From Lachnospiraceae bacterium (GTDB taxonomy: Bacteria > Bacillota > Clostridia > Lachnospirales > Lachnospiraceae), in the NCBI GenBank assembly GCA_016294075.1, contig JAEDCQ010000016.1, forward strand, positions 1 through 40,440: DNA of 40,440 nucleotides, in the 5' to 3' direction. The notes below the pieces were generated by a model. The model saw only the letters and a list, made by a program, of their open reading frames with translations, was not told the origin of the DNA and did no database searches. The position numbers were made by a program, and so were the translations under genes. Shown here one piece after another: positions 7,842-16,790 of this stretch; the stretch's first letter is position 1, and each line of letters opens with the position of its first letter.

Positions 7842-8042
7842 TTATTTCATGGATTCTTCCTGTTTTTTGATCATTCTACGAACCATTTCACCACCGATGG
7901 AACCAGCTTCCTTAGAAGTTAAGTCACCATTGTAGCCTTCTTTTAAGTTTACACCTAACTCAGATGCAACTTCTGTTTTAAAACGATCCATTGCAGCTTT
8001 TGCTTCAGGAACTTCCATTCTGTTAGAATTCTTGCTTGACAT
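7842..8042 (-). CDS. Alpha/beta-type small acid-soluble spore protein
   Basis: This protein binds and protects DNA in the dormant spore and is degraded at germination. The 66 aa are the typical family size. The GPR protease recognition sequence TEVASELG (residues 23-30) and the C-terminal GxxGGEMVRRMI block are present. GGAGGTG (8050-8056 on the minus strand) fixes the ATG at 8042. It should be transcribed by sigma-G in the forespore, but I could not identify a convincing sigma-G promoter. Its presence shows a spore-forming host. The mRNA leader carries the long inverted repeat at 8071-8104. Confidence 0.95.
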   Translation of the reverse strand: MSSKNSNRMEVPEAKAAMDRFKTEVASELGVNLKEGYNGDLTSKEAGSIGGEMVRRMIKKQEESMK

Positions 8043-8070
8043 AATGTTTCACCTCCGGTTGTTTGTTTTA

Positions 8071-8104
8071 AGAAGATAAGTGACTACTCTGACACTTATC
8101 TTCT
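8071..8104. repeat. 12-bp perfect inverted repeat in the SASP leader
   Basis: AGAAGATAAGTG and CACTTATCTTCT flank a 10-base loop, with no U tract on either strand. It may be a leader hairpin of the spore gene or an operator between the divergent genes. Confidence 0.6.
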
Positions 8105-8150
8105 AAATAGAATTACGCCTCATTTCGCCGCTTATCTTGATTCTAGTATT

Positions 8151-8159
8151 TGCTATAAT
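8151..8159 (+). promoter_or_regulatory. Extended -10 promoter of the S-component-like gene
   Basis: TGCTATAAT carries a perfect -10 hexamer with the TGn extension. The -35 region is weak (TTATCT, 16-bp spacing). Confidence 0.5.
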
Positions 8160-8274
8160 TTTAAGATTATGTTGGTAATTTTTCCTATTTTAAATCGTTG
8201 CTTTTCTATTGAAAATGAGTATACTTAATGAAGGATTATTTTATTCGATGAATATAAGAATGAGAGGGAAGAAA

Positions 8275-8832
8275 ATGAAATTTACAACAAAGCAATTAAC
8301 ACAAACAGCGCTTCTGCTGGCGATTTGTATTGTCAGCCAGTTTATGAAAAATACATCTGTTTATCTGACCGGACCAATCATCAATGCTGTGCTGCTCATT
8401 GCATTGTGGAGTGTAAATGTACAGGCTGCATTGGTTTTATCCGTGCTTACACCGATTACCGCTTTTATGATAACAGGTTCTCCGATTACCGCAGCCATTC
8501 CGTTGCTGATTCCGGTTATCATGCTTGGCAATGCAATTTTTGTGACAGCAGTATGGCTCGGACAGAAAAAAGGAGTGGCTATGAAATATGTGGGAATGGG
8601 CGCAGGATGTATTTTAAAAGCTGCGTTTATGTGGATAATGACATCGTTTGTTCTGTTTCCTGTTTTTGGGCAGAATGTAGCGTCCAGACTGCCGAAGCCG
8701 GAAGCACTTCCAAAAGTATTGGAAACCGCTAAAATCACATTCTCCGTAACACAATTGATTACGGCAGCAATCGGTTGTGTTCTTGCCGTTATTATTATGA
8801 TTCCCCTAAAATCTTATTTAAAAAGCGAATAA
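8275..8832 (+). CDS. ECF-transporter S-component-like membrane protein
   Basis: A small, very hydrophobic protein (185 aa) with about five to six membrane helices and the N-terminal KQLTQTALLLAICIV helix typical of substrate-capture (S) components of energy-coupling-factor vitamin importers. S components bind the ligand and dock to a shared EcfA/A'/T module, which is not encoded here. ATG 8275 is preceded by GAGGGAAG; a longer reading from 8209 has no ribosome site. The ligand is unknown, and neighbours give no hint. Confidence 0.65.
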   Translation: MKFTTKQLTQTALLLAICIVSQFMKNTSVYLTGPIINAVLLIALWSVNVQAALVLSVLTPITAFMITGSPITAAIPLLIPVIMLGNAIFVTAVWLGQKKGVAMKYVGMGAGCILKAAFMWIMTSFVLFPVFGQNVASRLPKPEALPKVLETAKITFSVTQLITAAIGCVLAVIIMIPLKSYLKSE

Positions 8833-8926
8833 TAAATATATCTGAATAATAAAAACAAAACAACGTAAATAACTAAAATAAAAATCTAAAAAAAATAGAA
8901 AAATACTAGAAGTTACAGGGGTTGTA

Positions 8927-8935
8927 TGGTATAAT
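8927..8935 (+). promoter_or_regulatory. Extended -10 promoter of tig
   Basis: TGGTATAAT lies 80 bp upstream of the tig ATG with no good -35. The same TGG-TATAAT form is found before deoB (27034-27042). Confidence 0.55.
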
Positions 8936-9015
8936 CGTAAAATGACTGTGATTATGGATAAAAATAGGAAATCACGTACTGCAAACCTGATAATTTAAGG
9001 AGGAAATAGATTAAC

Positions 9016-10302
9016 ATGAGTGTACAGGTAGAAAAGTTAGAGAAAAATATGGCAAAGCTTACAATTGAGGCTTCTGCTGAAGAATTAGAAAAAGCAATTG
9101 AGAAGGCTTACCAGAAACAGAAGAAGAATATTTCGGTTCCGGGCTTCCGTAAGGGTAAAGTACCACGTATGATGGTAGAAAAAATGTATGGAAAAGAAGT
9201 GTTCTATGAGGACGCTGCAAACGAGATTATTCCTGTTGCATATGAAAAAGCATATGACGAATGCGGTGAGGATATTGTATCTACACCTCAGATTGAAGTA
9301 ACACAGATTGAAGCGGGAAAACCTTTTATCTTTACTGCATTGGTTGCACTCAAGCCGGAAGTAACATTAGGCGCCTACAAGGGAATTGAAGTGGATAAGG
9401 TGGATGTAACCGTATCGGATGAAGAAGTAGATGCGGAAATTGAAAAGGAAAGAGACCGCAATGCAAGAAGCATCAGCGTAACAGACCGTGCCGTACAGGA
9501 TAAGGATCAGACAGTGATTGATTTTGAAGGATTTGTAGACGGTGTTGCTTTTGAAGGCGGCAAAGGAGAAAATTATCCGCTGACAATCGGTTCCGGTACA
9601 TTTATTCCGGGATTTGAAGAACAGTTGATTGGTAAAAACATCGGAGAAGAAACAGATGTAAACGTAACCTTCCCTGAAGATTATCAGGCTGAGGACCTGG
9701 CAGGCAAACCGGCATTATTCAAGGTAACTGTAAAAGAAATTAAAGAAAAGCAGCTCCCTGAACTGGATGATGAATTTGCAGCTGAGGTATCTGAATTCGA
9801 CACATTGGCTGAATACAAAGAAGATGTAAAGAAGAACCTGCTTGAAAAACGTGAAAAAGACGTTAAAAATGCAAAAGAAGATGCCGTAGTGGATGCAATT
9901 ATCGAAAATGCTTCCATGGATATACCGGATGCAATGATTGAGACGCAGCAGAGACAGATGATTCAGGAGTTTGCACAGAATATTCAGGCTCAGGGACTCT
10001 CCATTGACCAGTATTTCCAATTTACAGGTTTAACTGCGGAAAAGATGATGGAGCAGGTTAAGCCACAGGCTGAAAAGAGAATTAAATCCAGACTGGTATT
10101 GGAAGCAGTTGCAAAGGCTGAAAACATCGTGGCTTCAGAAGAAGATTTTGATAATGAAGTAGCTAAGATGGCAGAGATGTACAAGATGGAATCAGACAAG
10201 ATTAAAGAATCCATCGGAGAAGAAGGCAAAAAGCAGTTAATGGAAGATTTGGCGGTTTCCAAAGCAGCAGAATTTGTTGTAAACGAAGCAAAAGAAAAAT
10301 AA
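9016..10302 (+). CDS. tig: Trigger factor, ribosome-associated chaperone
   Basis: Peptidyl-prolyl isomerase/chaperone that meets nascent chains at the ribosome exit. Domains in order: the ribosome-binding tail with the signature GFRKGKVPRMM (about residues 42-52), an FKBP-like isomerase domain (about 150-245; QTVIDFEGFVDGVAFEGGKGE to FPEDYQAEDLAGKPALFKVTVKEI), and the helical C-terminal chaperone cradle. The 428 aa match the family length. AAGGAGG (about 8998-9004) lies upstream. It is followed by clpP after 25 bp, the conserved Firmicutes order linking folding at the ribosome to ClpXP and Lon proteolysis. Confidence 0.98.
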   Translation: MSVQVEKLEKNMAKLTIEASAEELEKAIEKAYQKQKKNISVPGFRKGKVPRMMVEKMYGKEVFYEDAANEIIPVAYEKAYDECGEDIVSTPQIEVTQIEAGKPFIFTALVALKPEVTLGAYKGIEVDKVDVTVSDEEVDAEIEKERDRNARSISVTDRAVQDKDQTVIDFEGFVDGVAFEGGKGENYPLTIGSGTFIPGFEEQLIGKNIGEETDVNVTFPEDYQAEDLAGKPALFKVTVKEIKEKQLPELDDEFAAEVSEFDTLAEYKEDVKKNLLEKREKDVKNAKEDAVVDAIIENASMDIPDAMIETQQRQMIQEFAQNIQAQGLSIDQYFQFTGLTAEKMMEQVKPQAEKRIKSRLVLEAVAKAENIVASEEDFDNEVAKMAEMYKMESDKIKESIGEEGKKQLMEDLAVSKAAEFVVNEAKEK

Positions 10303-10327
10303 ACTTAAATCAGAAACGGAGGTTCAT

Positions 10328-10921
10328 ATGAGTTTAATTCCTTATGTCGTTGAACAGACAAGCAGGGGGGAACGCTCCTATGATATTTATTCAAGACTTT
10401 TAAAAGACAGAATCATTTTCCTTGGAGAAGAGGTAAATAATGATTCCGCAGCAACAGTTGTTGCGCAGCTTTTGTTTTTGGAAGCAGAAGACCCGGAAAA
10501 GGACATTCATTTATATATCAACAGCCCGGGTGGTGTGATTACTGCCGGTATGGCAATTTATGATACCATGCAGTATATCAAATGCGATGTTTCTACCGTA
10601 TGTATCGGAATGGCAGCAAGTATGGGAGCATTCTTACTTGCAGGTGGTGCAAAGGGCAAGCGTTTTGCACTTCCGAATGCGGAGATTATGATTCATCAGC
10701 CGAGCGGCGGTGCTCAGGGTCAGGCAACAGAGATTGAGATTACTGCAAAGCATATTTTAGATATCAAGCATCGTTTAAATACGATTTTGGCAGAAAGAAC
10801 AGGCCAGCCTTATGAAATTATTGCAGCAGATACAGAACGTGATAATTGGAAGACTGCACAGGAAGCCAAAGAATACGGTCTGATTGATGCCGTAATTGCA
10901 TCACATGCGGATGCAACATAA
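10328..10921 (+). CDS. clpP: ATP-dependent Clp protease proteolytic subunit
   Basis: Cytoplasmic serine protease forming the tetradecameric barrel fed by ClpX or ClpC. The catalytic triad is visible as Ser98 (GMAASMGAF), His123 (MIHQPSGG) and Asp172 (ERDNW). The 197 aa are full length. ACGGAGG precedes the ATG. It is followed by clpX after 19 bp, so protease and unfoldase are co-expressed. I see no CtsR operator (tandem GGTCAAA) in front of tig or clpP, so heat-shock control is not evident here. Confidence 0.98.
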   Translation: MSLIPYVVEQTSRGERSYDIYSRLLKDRIIFLGEEVNNDSAATVVAQLLFLEAEDPEKDIHLYINSPGGVITAGMAIYDTMQYIKCDVSTVCIGMAASMGAFLLAGGAKGKRFALPNAEIMIHQPSGGAQGQATEIEITAKHILDIKHRLNTILAERTGQPYEIIAADTERDNWKTAQEAKEYGLIDAVIASHADAT

Positions 10922-10940
10922 AAAGGAAAGGCAGAAATAT

Positions 10941-12194
10941 ATGGCAGGAAAATATTCTGACGGAAATATCAGATGTTCCTTTTGCAATAAGACACAGGAT
11001 CAGGTCAGAAAGATGATAGCCGGACCGGCAGGCTCGGGAGTGTATATTTGTGATGAATGCATTGACATCTGTGCAGATATCATTGAAGAAGAGTTTGAGG
11101 AAGAGGATGCGGTAGAAACTCCGCAGCTTATCAATCTTTTGAAACCGGCAGAAATCAAAGAATTTCTGGATGAATATGTGATTGGGCAGGAAGAAGCCAA
11201 AAAGGTATTATCTGTAGCCGTTTATAATCATTATAAAAGAGTAACAAGCAATAGTGAGGATGATGGTGTTGAACTTCAAAAAAGCAACATTATTATGGTA
11301 GGTCCTACCGGTTCGGGAAAGACTTATCTTGCACAGTCGCTTGCAAAGATTATCAATGTGCCGTTTGCAATAGCCGATGCCACGACCTTGACAGAAGCAG
11401 GCTATGTTGGTGAAGATGTGGAGAATATCCTACTTAAACTGATTCAGGCGGCGGATTATGATGTGGAGCGCGCACAGTACGGTATCATTTATATTGATGA
11501 AATTGATAAAATAACAAAAAAGAGCGAAAATGTTTCTATAACACGGGATGTATCCGGAGAAGGTGTACAGCAGGCATTGCTTAAGATCGTGGAAGGTACG
11601 GTCGCAAGTGTACCGCCTCAGGGTGGAAGAAAGCATCCGCATCAGGAACTGATACAGATTGACACCTCCAATATTTTGTTTATCTGCGGGGGTGCATTTG
11701 ACGGACTTGAGAAGATTATAGAGACAAGACTTGACCGGAAAACGATTGGCTTTAACAGTGAGATTTCCGAATGTATTGCCGAAAAAGAAATCGGAAAGAT
11801 ATTGGAACAGGTTACTCCGCAGGACCTTGTAAAATTCGGTCTGATTCCCGAATTTGTAGGCCGTGTGCCGATACATGTATCCTTGGAAGGCTTAGACAAA
11901 GCCGCACTTATCCGTATTCTTAAGGAGCCTAAAAATGCACTGGTAAAACAGTATCGTAAGCTGTTTGCATATGATGATGTCAATCTTACCTTTGAAGAAG
12001 AGGCGATTGATGCAATTGCAGCAAAAGCTTATGAGCAGAAAACAGGTGCAAGAGGTTTACGCTCTATTTTAGAAAAAGCGATGATGGATGTTATGTATAC
12101 AATTCCATCGGATGAAACCGTAACAGAATGTATAATGACAAAGGATGCCGTGGACGGAAAAAGCCGTCCGACACTGATACACAATAACATGTAA
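10941..12194 (+). CDS. clpX: ClpX, ATP-dependent unfoldase of the ClpXP protease
   Basis: AAA+ hexameric unfoldase that recognises tagged substrates and threads them into ClpP. The N-terminal C4 zinc-binding domain has Cys12, Cys15, Cys37 and Cys40. Walker A is GPTGSGKT (111-118), Walker B IIYIDEID (172-179), followed by sensor and C-terminal lid segments (TGARGLRSI). The 417 aa match the family. I take ATG 10941, with AAAGG upstream and the protein starting MAGKYSDG; an in-frame upstream reading from 10896 overlaps clpP and adds residues not seen in ClpX proteins. Confidence 0.98.
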   Translation: MAGKYSDGNIRCSFCNKTQDQVRKMIAGPAGSGVYICDECIDICADIIEEEFEEEDAVETPQLINLLKPAEIKEFLDEYVIGQEEAKKVLSVAVYNHYKRVTSNSEDDGVELQKSNIIMVGPTGSGKTYLAQSLAKIINVPFAIADATTLTEAGYVGEDVENILLKLIQAADYDVERAQYGIIYIDEIDKITKKSENVSITRDVSGEGVQQALLKIVEGTVASVPPQGGRKHPHQELIQIDTSNILFICGGAFDGLEKIIETRLDRKTIGFNSEISECIAEKEIGKILEQVTPQDLVKFGLIPEFVGRVPIHVSLEGLDKAALIRILKEPKNALVKQYRKLFAYDDVNLTFEEEAIDAIAAKAYEQKTGARGLRSILEKAMMDVMYTIPSDETVTECIMTKDAVDGKSRPTLIHNNM

Positions 12195-12204
12195 TTTCGA
12201 TAGT

Positions 12205-12251
12205 AAGCTGTGACACTACTGATAAAAGCAACAGAAGCAGTGCCACAGCTT
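12205..12251 (+). other. Long inverted repeat between clpX and lon
   Basis: AAGCTGTGACACT (12205-12217) pairs with AGTGCCACAGCTT (12239-12251), 12 of 13 pairs, around a 21-base loop. There is no U tract. It is not the CIRCE element of HrcA (TTAGCACTC-N9-GAGTGCTAA). It may mark an RNA processing site or an unrecognised operator in front of lon. Confidence 0.5.
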
Positions 12252-12275
12252 TAAGTGTCCAATAGGAGTTATAAT

Positions 12276-14603
12276 ATGTCACAAAAGAAAACAGAAACCG
12301 GGATGGTTTATCCGGTAATTGCATTGCGCGGGATTACTGTTTTTCCCGGTATGATTCTTCATTTTGATTTAAATAGGAAAAAATCAATTGCTGCGGTAAA
12401 TGCCGCTATGCAGAATAACCAGGAAGTAGTAGTCAGCTGCCAGAAGCAGACCGATATAGATGAACCGGGTATGGAGGATTTGTATCCGGAGAGTACAATT
12501 GTAGAGATTAAGCAGGTAACTAAGATGCCCGGCAATTTAATGCGGGTATTGGTGGAAGGAAAAACACGTGCAACGATAGAAAAATTAGATACCTGTACAC
12601 ATAAATTTTATACTGCCGTGGTAACTCCTTTTTGGGAAGAACAGGAGGGCATAACCGAGGCAGAAGAAATTGCGATGCTTCGTGTTACCATGGAAACGGT
12701 TACTGCGTATCTGGAACACTTTCCAAGGATTGCAAAGACTATGGAGAACCAAATACAGGAGTCTATGAACCTTTCGCAGGTAATCGACAGGGTGGCGGCA
12801 AATATTCCGATTCCGTATGCAAAGAAGCAGCAGATTTTATCGGCATATCATTTAAAAGACAGGTTTGAACTGATTAATAAAATTCTGCTTGAAGAAATTG
12901 ATATTGCCGGTATTAGGGAAAATCTGGCAGAAGAGATAAAAAATAAAGTAGAAAAAAACCAGAGAGAATATATTTTAAGAGAACAGCTGTCATATATACG
13001 AAGTGAGTTAAACGGAGAAGACTCATTAACGGAAACAGAGATTTTTATACAACAGCTTGAAGCACTGCAGGCAGACGATGAAATAAAAGAAAAAATCCGT
13101 AAGGAAATTAACCGGTATGAAACGGTTTCCCACAGCAGTGCGGAGAGTTCTGTTGAACGTACTTATATTGAAACATTATTGGAGATGCCATGGAATCACG
13201 TTTCGGAAGATAATACCGATATTGAACATGCAAAAGAGATTTTAGAGCGTAATCATTACGGTATGGAAAAGGTAAAAGAACGTATTCTGGAATTCCTGGC
13301 TGTCCGTCAGATGACAGATAGTGGTGATGCTCCGATTATCTGCCTTGTAGGACCTCCCGGAACGGGAAAAACCTCCATTGCCAAAAGCGTTGCGGAAGCA
13401 CTCGGTAAGAAATACCAGCGCATCTGCCTTGGTGGTGTGCGTGATGAGGCGGAAATCAGAGGACACCGCAGAACGTATGTGGGTGCAATGATGGGACAGG
13501 TGGCAGGTGCCATCCGTCATGCGAAGGTAAGCAATCCGCTTATTTTGTTAGATGAGATTGATAAGGTCAGCAATGATTACAAGGGAGATACTTTTTCGGC
13601 ATTGCTTGAGGTCCTGGATCCCGACCAGAATAAGCATTTTCGTGACCATTATATCGAGCTGCCGCTTGATTTGTCACGCGTTTTATTTATTGCAACGGCC
13701 AATACAACCTCTACGATTCCAAGACCGCTTCTTGACCGTATGGAGGTAATCGAGGTATCCGGTTATACGGAAAATGAAAAGTTTCATATTGCAAAAGAGC
13801 ATCTGGTAAAAAAACAGCTTTTGGTAAACGGAATGGGAAGCGGCCGCCTAAAGCTGGCAGACAGGGCAATAAAGGATATTATTCTTTATTATACAAAAGA
13901 AGCCGGAGTGCGTGAATTGGAGCGTAAAATCGGCACAGTATGCCGTAAATGTGCAAGGGAGTATTTACAGAACGGCAGGGAGAATATAAAGGTATCCTCC
14001 CTGAATCTGGGGGATTATCTCGGCAAACGGATTTATTTACTGCAGATGGCAAATAAAAAGAATGAAATTGGCATTGTGCGAGGACTGGCATGGACCCAGG
14101 TGGGCGGAGATACTTTGGAGATAGAAGTAAATATCATGCCCGGTAAAGGTGAAATTGTATTGACGGGTCAGATGGGAGATGTGATGCAGGAGTCTGCCGT
14201 AATCGGGCTTAGTTACATCCGTTCTGTTGCCTCCAAATATAAAATCGGACAGGATTTCTTTAAAAAGAATGATGTGCATATCCATATTCCGGAGGGGGCC
14301 GTTCCAAAGGACGGGCCGTCTGCGGGGATTACAATGGCAACGGCTATGTTATCGGCTATTACGAAAAGAAAGGTTGACTGTAAGCTGGCAATGACGGGTG
14401 AAATCACACTTCGTGGAAGAGTCCTTCCAATCGGGGGATTAAAGGAAAAGCTTCTTGCCGCAAAAACGGCAGGAATAAAAAAGGTTCTTGTATCGTCAGA
14501 GAATAAAAAAGATATAGAAGAAATTTCTGCTGAAATTACGGATGGAATTGAGCTTGTTTATGTGACATGTATGGAAGATGTATTGGCGCATGCTTTTGTC
14601 TGA
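12276..14603 (+). CDS. lon: ATP-dependent Lon protease
   Basis: Homohexameric AAA+ serine protease that removes misfolded and regulatory proteins. From ATG 12276 (GGAG at 12264-12267; the GTG at 12255 lacks a site) it is 775 aa. Domains: N-terminal LON substrate domain (about 8-205) with a coiled-coil linker, AAA+ module with Walker A GPPGTGKT (359-366) and Walker B LILLDEID (422-429), and the protease domain with the Ser682 (PKDGPSAG) / Lys725 (GGLKEK) dyad. It sits between clpX and engB as in many Firmicutes, separated from clpX by the inverted repeat at 12205-12251. Confidence 0.98.
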   Translation: MSQKKTETGMVYPVIALRGITVFPGMILHFDLNRKKSIAAVNAAMQNNQEVVVSCQKQTDIDEPGMEDLYPESTIVEIKQVTKMPGNLMRVLVEGKTRATIEKLDTCTHKFYTAVVTPFWEEQEGITEAEEIAMLRVTMETVTAYLEHFPRIAKTMENQIQESMNLSQVIDRVAANIPIPYAKKQQILSAYHLKDRFELINKILLEEIDIAGIRENLAEEIKNKVEKNQREYILREQLSYIRSELNGEDSLTETEIFIQQLEALQADDEIKEKIRKEINRYETVSHSSAESSVERTYIETLLEMPWNHVSEDNTDIEHAKEILERNHYGMEKVKERILEFLAVRQMTDSGDAPIICLVGPPGTGKTSIAKSVAEALGKKYQRICLGGVRDEAEIRGHRRTYVGAMMGQVAGAIRHAKVSNPLILLDEIDKVSNDYKGDTFSALLEVLDPDQNKHFRDHYIELPLDLSRVLFIATANTTSTIPRPLLDRMEVIEVSGYTENEKFHIAKEHLVKKQLLVNGMGSGRLKLADRAIKDIILYYTKEAGVRELERKIGTVCRKCAREYLQNGRENIKVSSLNLGDYLGKRIYLLQMANKKNEIGIVRGLAWTQVGGDTLEIEVNIMPGKGEIVLTGQMGDVMQESAVIGLSYIRSVASKYKIGQDFFKKNDVHIHIPEGAVPKDGPSAGITMATAMLSAITKRKVDCKLAMTGEITLRGRVLPIGGLKEKLLAAKTAGIKKVLVSSENKKDIEEISAEITDGIELVYVTCMEDVLAHAFV

Positions 14604-14673
14604 GGTGCCTATAAACACAGCCCCCCGTTTGCTCAATCAGAGACGGTGAAAAAGAAAGAAAACGAGGTACAAT

Positions 14674-15264
14674 ATGGTTATAAAGACAGTGAATCTCGAG
14701 ACAGTGTGTGGTATAACGAGCACGCTGCCTCAAAATACTCTGCCTGAATTTGCGTTTGCGGGAAAGAGCAATGTGGGGAAATCATCCCTTATCAATGCAC
14801 TGATGAATCGTAAATCCTATGCAAGAACGAGTGCCCAGCCGGGAAAGACACAAACGATTAATTTCTACAATATTAACGATATGCTGTATTATGTGGATTT
14901 GCCGGGCTATGGCTATGCCAATGCAAACGAAAAAGTAAAAGCACAGTGGGGTGTGATGATTGAAAAATATCTGCGCACATCTAAACAGCTTAGACTTGTT
15001 TTCCTTTTAATTGATATTCGTCATGCACCGGGGAAAAATGATATTCAGATGTATGAATGGATAAAAAGCAACGGCTTTGAACCGGTAATTATTGCAACCA
15101 AGGCGGATAAAATAAAACGAAGTCAGCTTGATAAGTGCTTAAAGATTATACGTGAAACTTTACACATTGGCAGTAATACGATAATGATTCCCTTTTCTGC
15201 CGTAAGCAAGGCAGGACGGGAAGAAATTTATGAGGTATTGGAAAGGTATATTCAGAATTCATGA
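14674..15264 (+). CDS. engB: Ribosome-biogenesis GTPase EngB (YsxC/YihA)
   Basis: Essential small GTPase for maturation of the large ribosomal subunit. The P-loop GKSNVGKS (30-37), the G2/switch region with PGKTQTINFY, G3 DLPGYG and G4 TKAD are all visible. The 196 aa match the family. It begins 70 bp after lon with ACGAGGT upstream, continuing the conserved lon-engB order. Its stop overlaps the start of the VanZ-like gene by four bases (ATGA), so the two are translationally coupled. Confidence 0.97.
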   Translation: MVIKTVNLETVCGITSTLPQNTLPEFAFAGKSNVGKSSLINALMNRKSYARTSAQPGKTQTINFYNINDMLYYVDLPGYGYANANEKVKAQWGVMIEKYLRTSKQLRLVFLLIDIRHAPGKNDIQMYEWIKSNGFEPVIIATKADKIKRSQLDKCLKIIRETLHIGSNTIMIPFSAVSKAGREEIYEVLERYIQNS

Positions 15265-15749
15265 GAAAAACAGAACAATCGAAACGGGATAAATGGTTAT
15301 CTCTGCTTTTCTTTCTTTACCTGTTGTTTATCATTAAAATGATAGTATTTAAATACCCTGTTTCACAGATGCAGGCAATTGTGGACTCGTGGCAGAAGGA
15401 TGTTATCCTGGAAGGGTTGAGTACAGCGAACTTCATCCCTTTTAAAACCATTAAAATGTATATCCGTTATTATGATTTACCCGGAATCCGCAGCTTTGCA
15501 AACCTGTTCGGAAATATCTTGATTTTTGTTCCGGTAGGGATGCTGTTTCCGTTTGTGCATAAGAGGGGCAGAAATATATGGATACTTTTGGCCAATGCAT
15601 TTCTTTTTGTGGCCGGCATAGAAATATTTCAGCTTTTTTCAGCATTCGGGGCATTTGATGTAGACGATATTATTTTAAATTGCTTCGGTGTTTTGATGGG
15701 CAGAGTCTTGTTTGAATTCCTTTTTGGAAAGCGGGAGAATTTACCATAA
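15261..15749 (+). CDS. VanZ-like membrane protein
   Basis: A 162-aa membrane protein with about four helices. The N-terminal helix, the NFIPFKTI segment, the NLFGNILIFVPVGMLFP block and the acidic motif FDVDDIILNCFGVLMG match the VanZ-like family. VanZ confers low-level teicoplanin resistance in enterococci, but most chromosomal relatives have no known function. The start codon overlaps the engB stop (ATGA). No glycopeptide-resistance genes are nearby, so resistance should not be assumed. Confidence 0.85.
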   Translation: MRKTEQSKRDKWLSLLFFLYLLFIIKMIVFKYPVSQMQAIVDSWQKDVILEGLSTANFIPFKTIKMYIRYYDLPGIRSFANLFGNILIFVPVGMLFPFVHKRGRNIWILLANAFLFVAGIEIFQLFSAFGAFDVDDIILNCFGVLMGRVLFEFLFGKRENLP

Positions 15750-15778
15750 ATATTAAGAAATATTAAGAATTCGTAAGG

Positions 15779-15806
15779 TTGATAAATAAGGGTGTTATGC
15801 TATAAT
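15779..15806 (+). promoter_or_regulatory. Strong sigma-A promoter of the hybrid transporter cluster
   Basis: TTGATA (15779-15784), a 16-bp spacer and TATAAT (15801-15806) preceded by TGC, giving an extended -10. The first permease ATG is 115 bp downstream. Confidence 0.75.
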
Positions 15807-15920
15807 GAGTATGCAGTAAACAGGTACTTGTTATAGCATTTGTTTATATAAGGAACTTCATGGAAAAAGTATTTGTTGTTTATAGCTGCTGCATATGATA
15901 GATTCTGTAAAGAGGTTGTC

Positions 15921-16790
15921 ATGGATAAGAGTATTCGCAGGGTAAAAAATATATCAGCCGTTTATCTGCTTCCCAGTGTTATCGGGGTGGCATTATTTTT
16001 TATTCTGCCTTTTTTTGTTGTTATCTATTATTCCGTGATAGATAATCCGATTTCAAAAGAATTTGTTTTTCTGGATAATTTTTATAGTGTCTTAACCAAT
16101 AAGGCATTCCAACTGGCTGTATCGAATACTTTGAAATTTTCTTTTATAGCGGTTCCGCTGGTCGTGATATTATCACTTACCGTTGCTTTTCTGCTCGATA
16201 TGCAGATACCGGGGAAAAGCCGGATACGTACGGCATTTTTAAGCCCGATGATGGTCCCGATTGCGTCGGTTATATTAATCTGGCAGGTTTTGTTTCATTA
16301 TAATGGCCTGTTAAATGAAATAATCGTGCATTTTGGGGGCGGCAAAACAGACTGGTTAAAATCGGGGCAGGCGCAGATAGTTATAATTCTGTTGTTTATA
16401 TGGAAGAATCTTGGCTATAATATGGTGCTGTTTATGTCCTCTCTGTCTAATATACCGAGGGAAATCGTTGAGGTTGCGGTTATGGAGAGTGCATCAAAGT
16501 GGCAGGTTTTTTATCATATCAAACTTAGATATCTGTCCTCAAGTATTTTGTTTGTAACGATATTATCCGTGATAAATTCTTTTAAGATATTCCGTGAAAT
16601 ATATCTTTTGACAGGTGATTATCCGTTTGACTCACTGTATATGCTGCAGCATTATATGAACAATATGTTCCGTTCACTGGATTATCAGAAATTATCAGCA
16701 GCGGCAATTCTTATGTCCCTGTTTATGATTGTTCTGATTGGTATTTTGTTTTTGGCAGAAAATGTTGTGGGGAAAGACTTAGATGGCTGA
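15921..16790 (+). CDS. ABC sugar-type permease (MalF-like) with degenerate EAA loop
   Basis: A 289-aa importer-type permease with about six membrane helices. The EAA loop, where the ATPase docks, is degenerate: EVAVMESASKWQVFYHIKLRYLSS, so the conserved glycine is Ser and the LP proline position is Arg. The MalF-type protein at 2094-2948 keeps EAAAIDGA...KLP. ATG 15921 follows AAAGAGG; the frame opens upstream at 15873 but without a site. It overlaps the next permease gene by eight bases. The two should form one heterodimeric channel. The substrate is unknown, as no sugar enzyme lies in this cluster. Confidence 0.85.
   Translation: MDKSIRRVKNISAVYLLPSVIGVALFFILPFFVVIYYSVIDNPISKEFVFLDNFYSVLTNKAFQLAVSNTLKFSFIAVPLVVILSLTVAFLLDMQIPGKSRIRTAFLSPMMVPIASVILIWQVLFHYNGLLNEIIVHFGGGKTDWLKSGQAQIVIILLFIWKNLGYNMVLFMSSLSNIPREIVEVAVMESASKWQVFYHIKLRYLSSSILFVTILSVINSFKIFREIYLLTGDYPFDSLYMLQHYMNNMFRSLDYQKLSAAAILMSLFMIVLIGILFLAENVVGKDLDG

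Noticed and set aside
12205..12251. HrcA CIRCE element before lon
   Set aside because: The arms AAGCTGTGACACT do not match TTAGCACTC/GAGTGCTAA and the loop is 21 rather than 9 bases.
13242..14407. Several antisense frames inside lon
   Set aside because: They are shadows of the conserved lon reading frame with no ribosome sites or motifs; the same holds for antisense frames in tig, pdp and the other conserved genes.
15261..15749. Teicoplanin resistance determinant vanZ
   Set aside because: It is only a VanZ-like family member, coupled to engB and without any van genes nearby.
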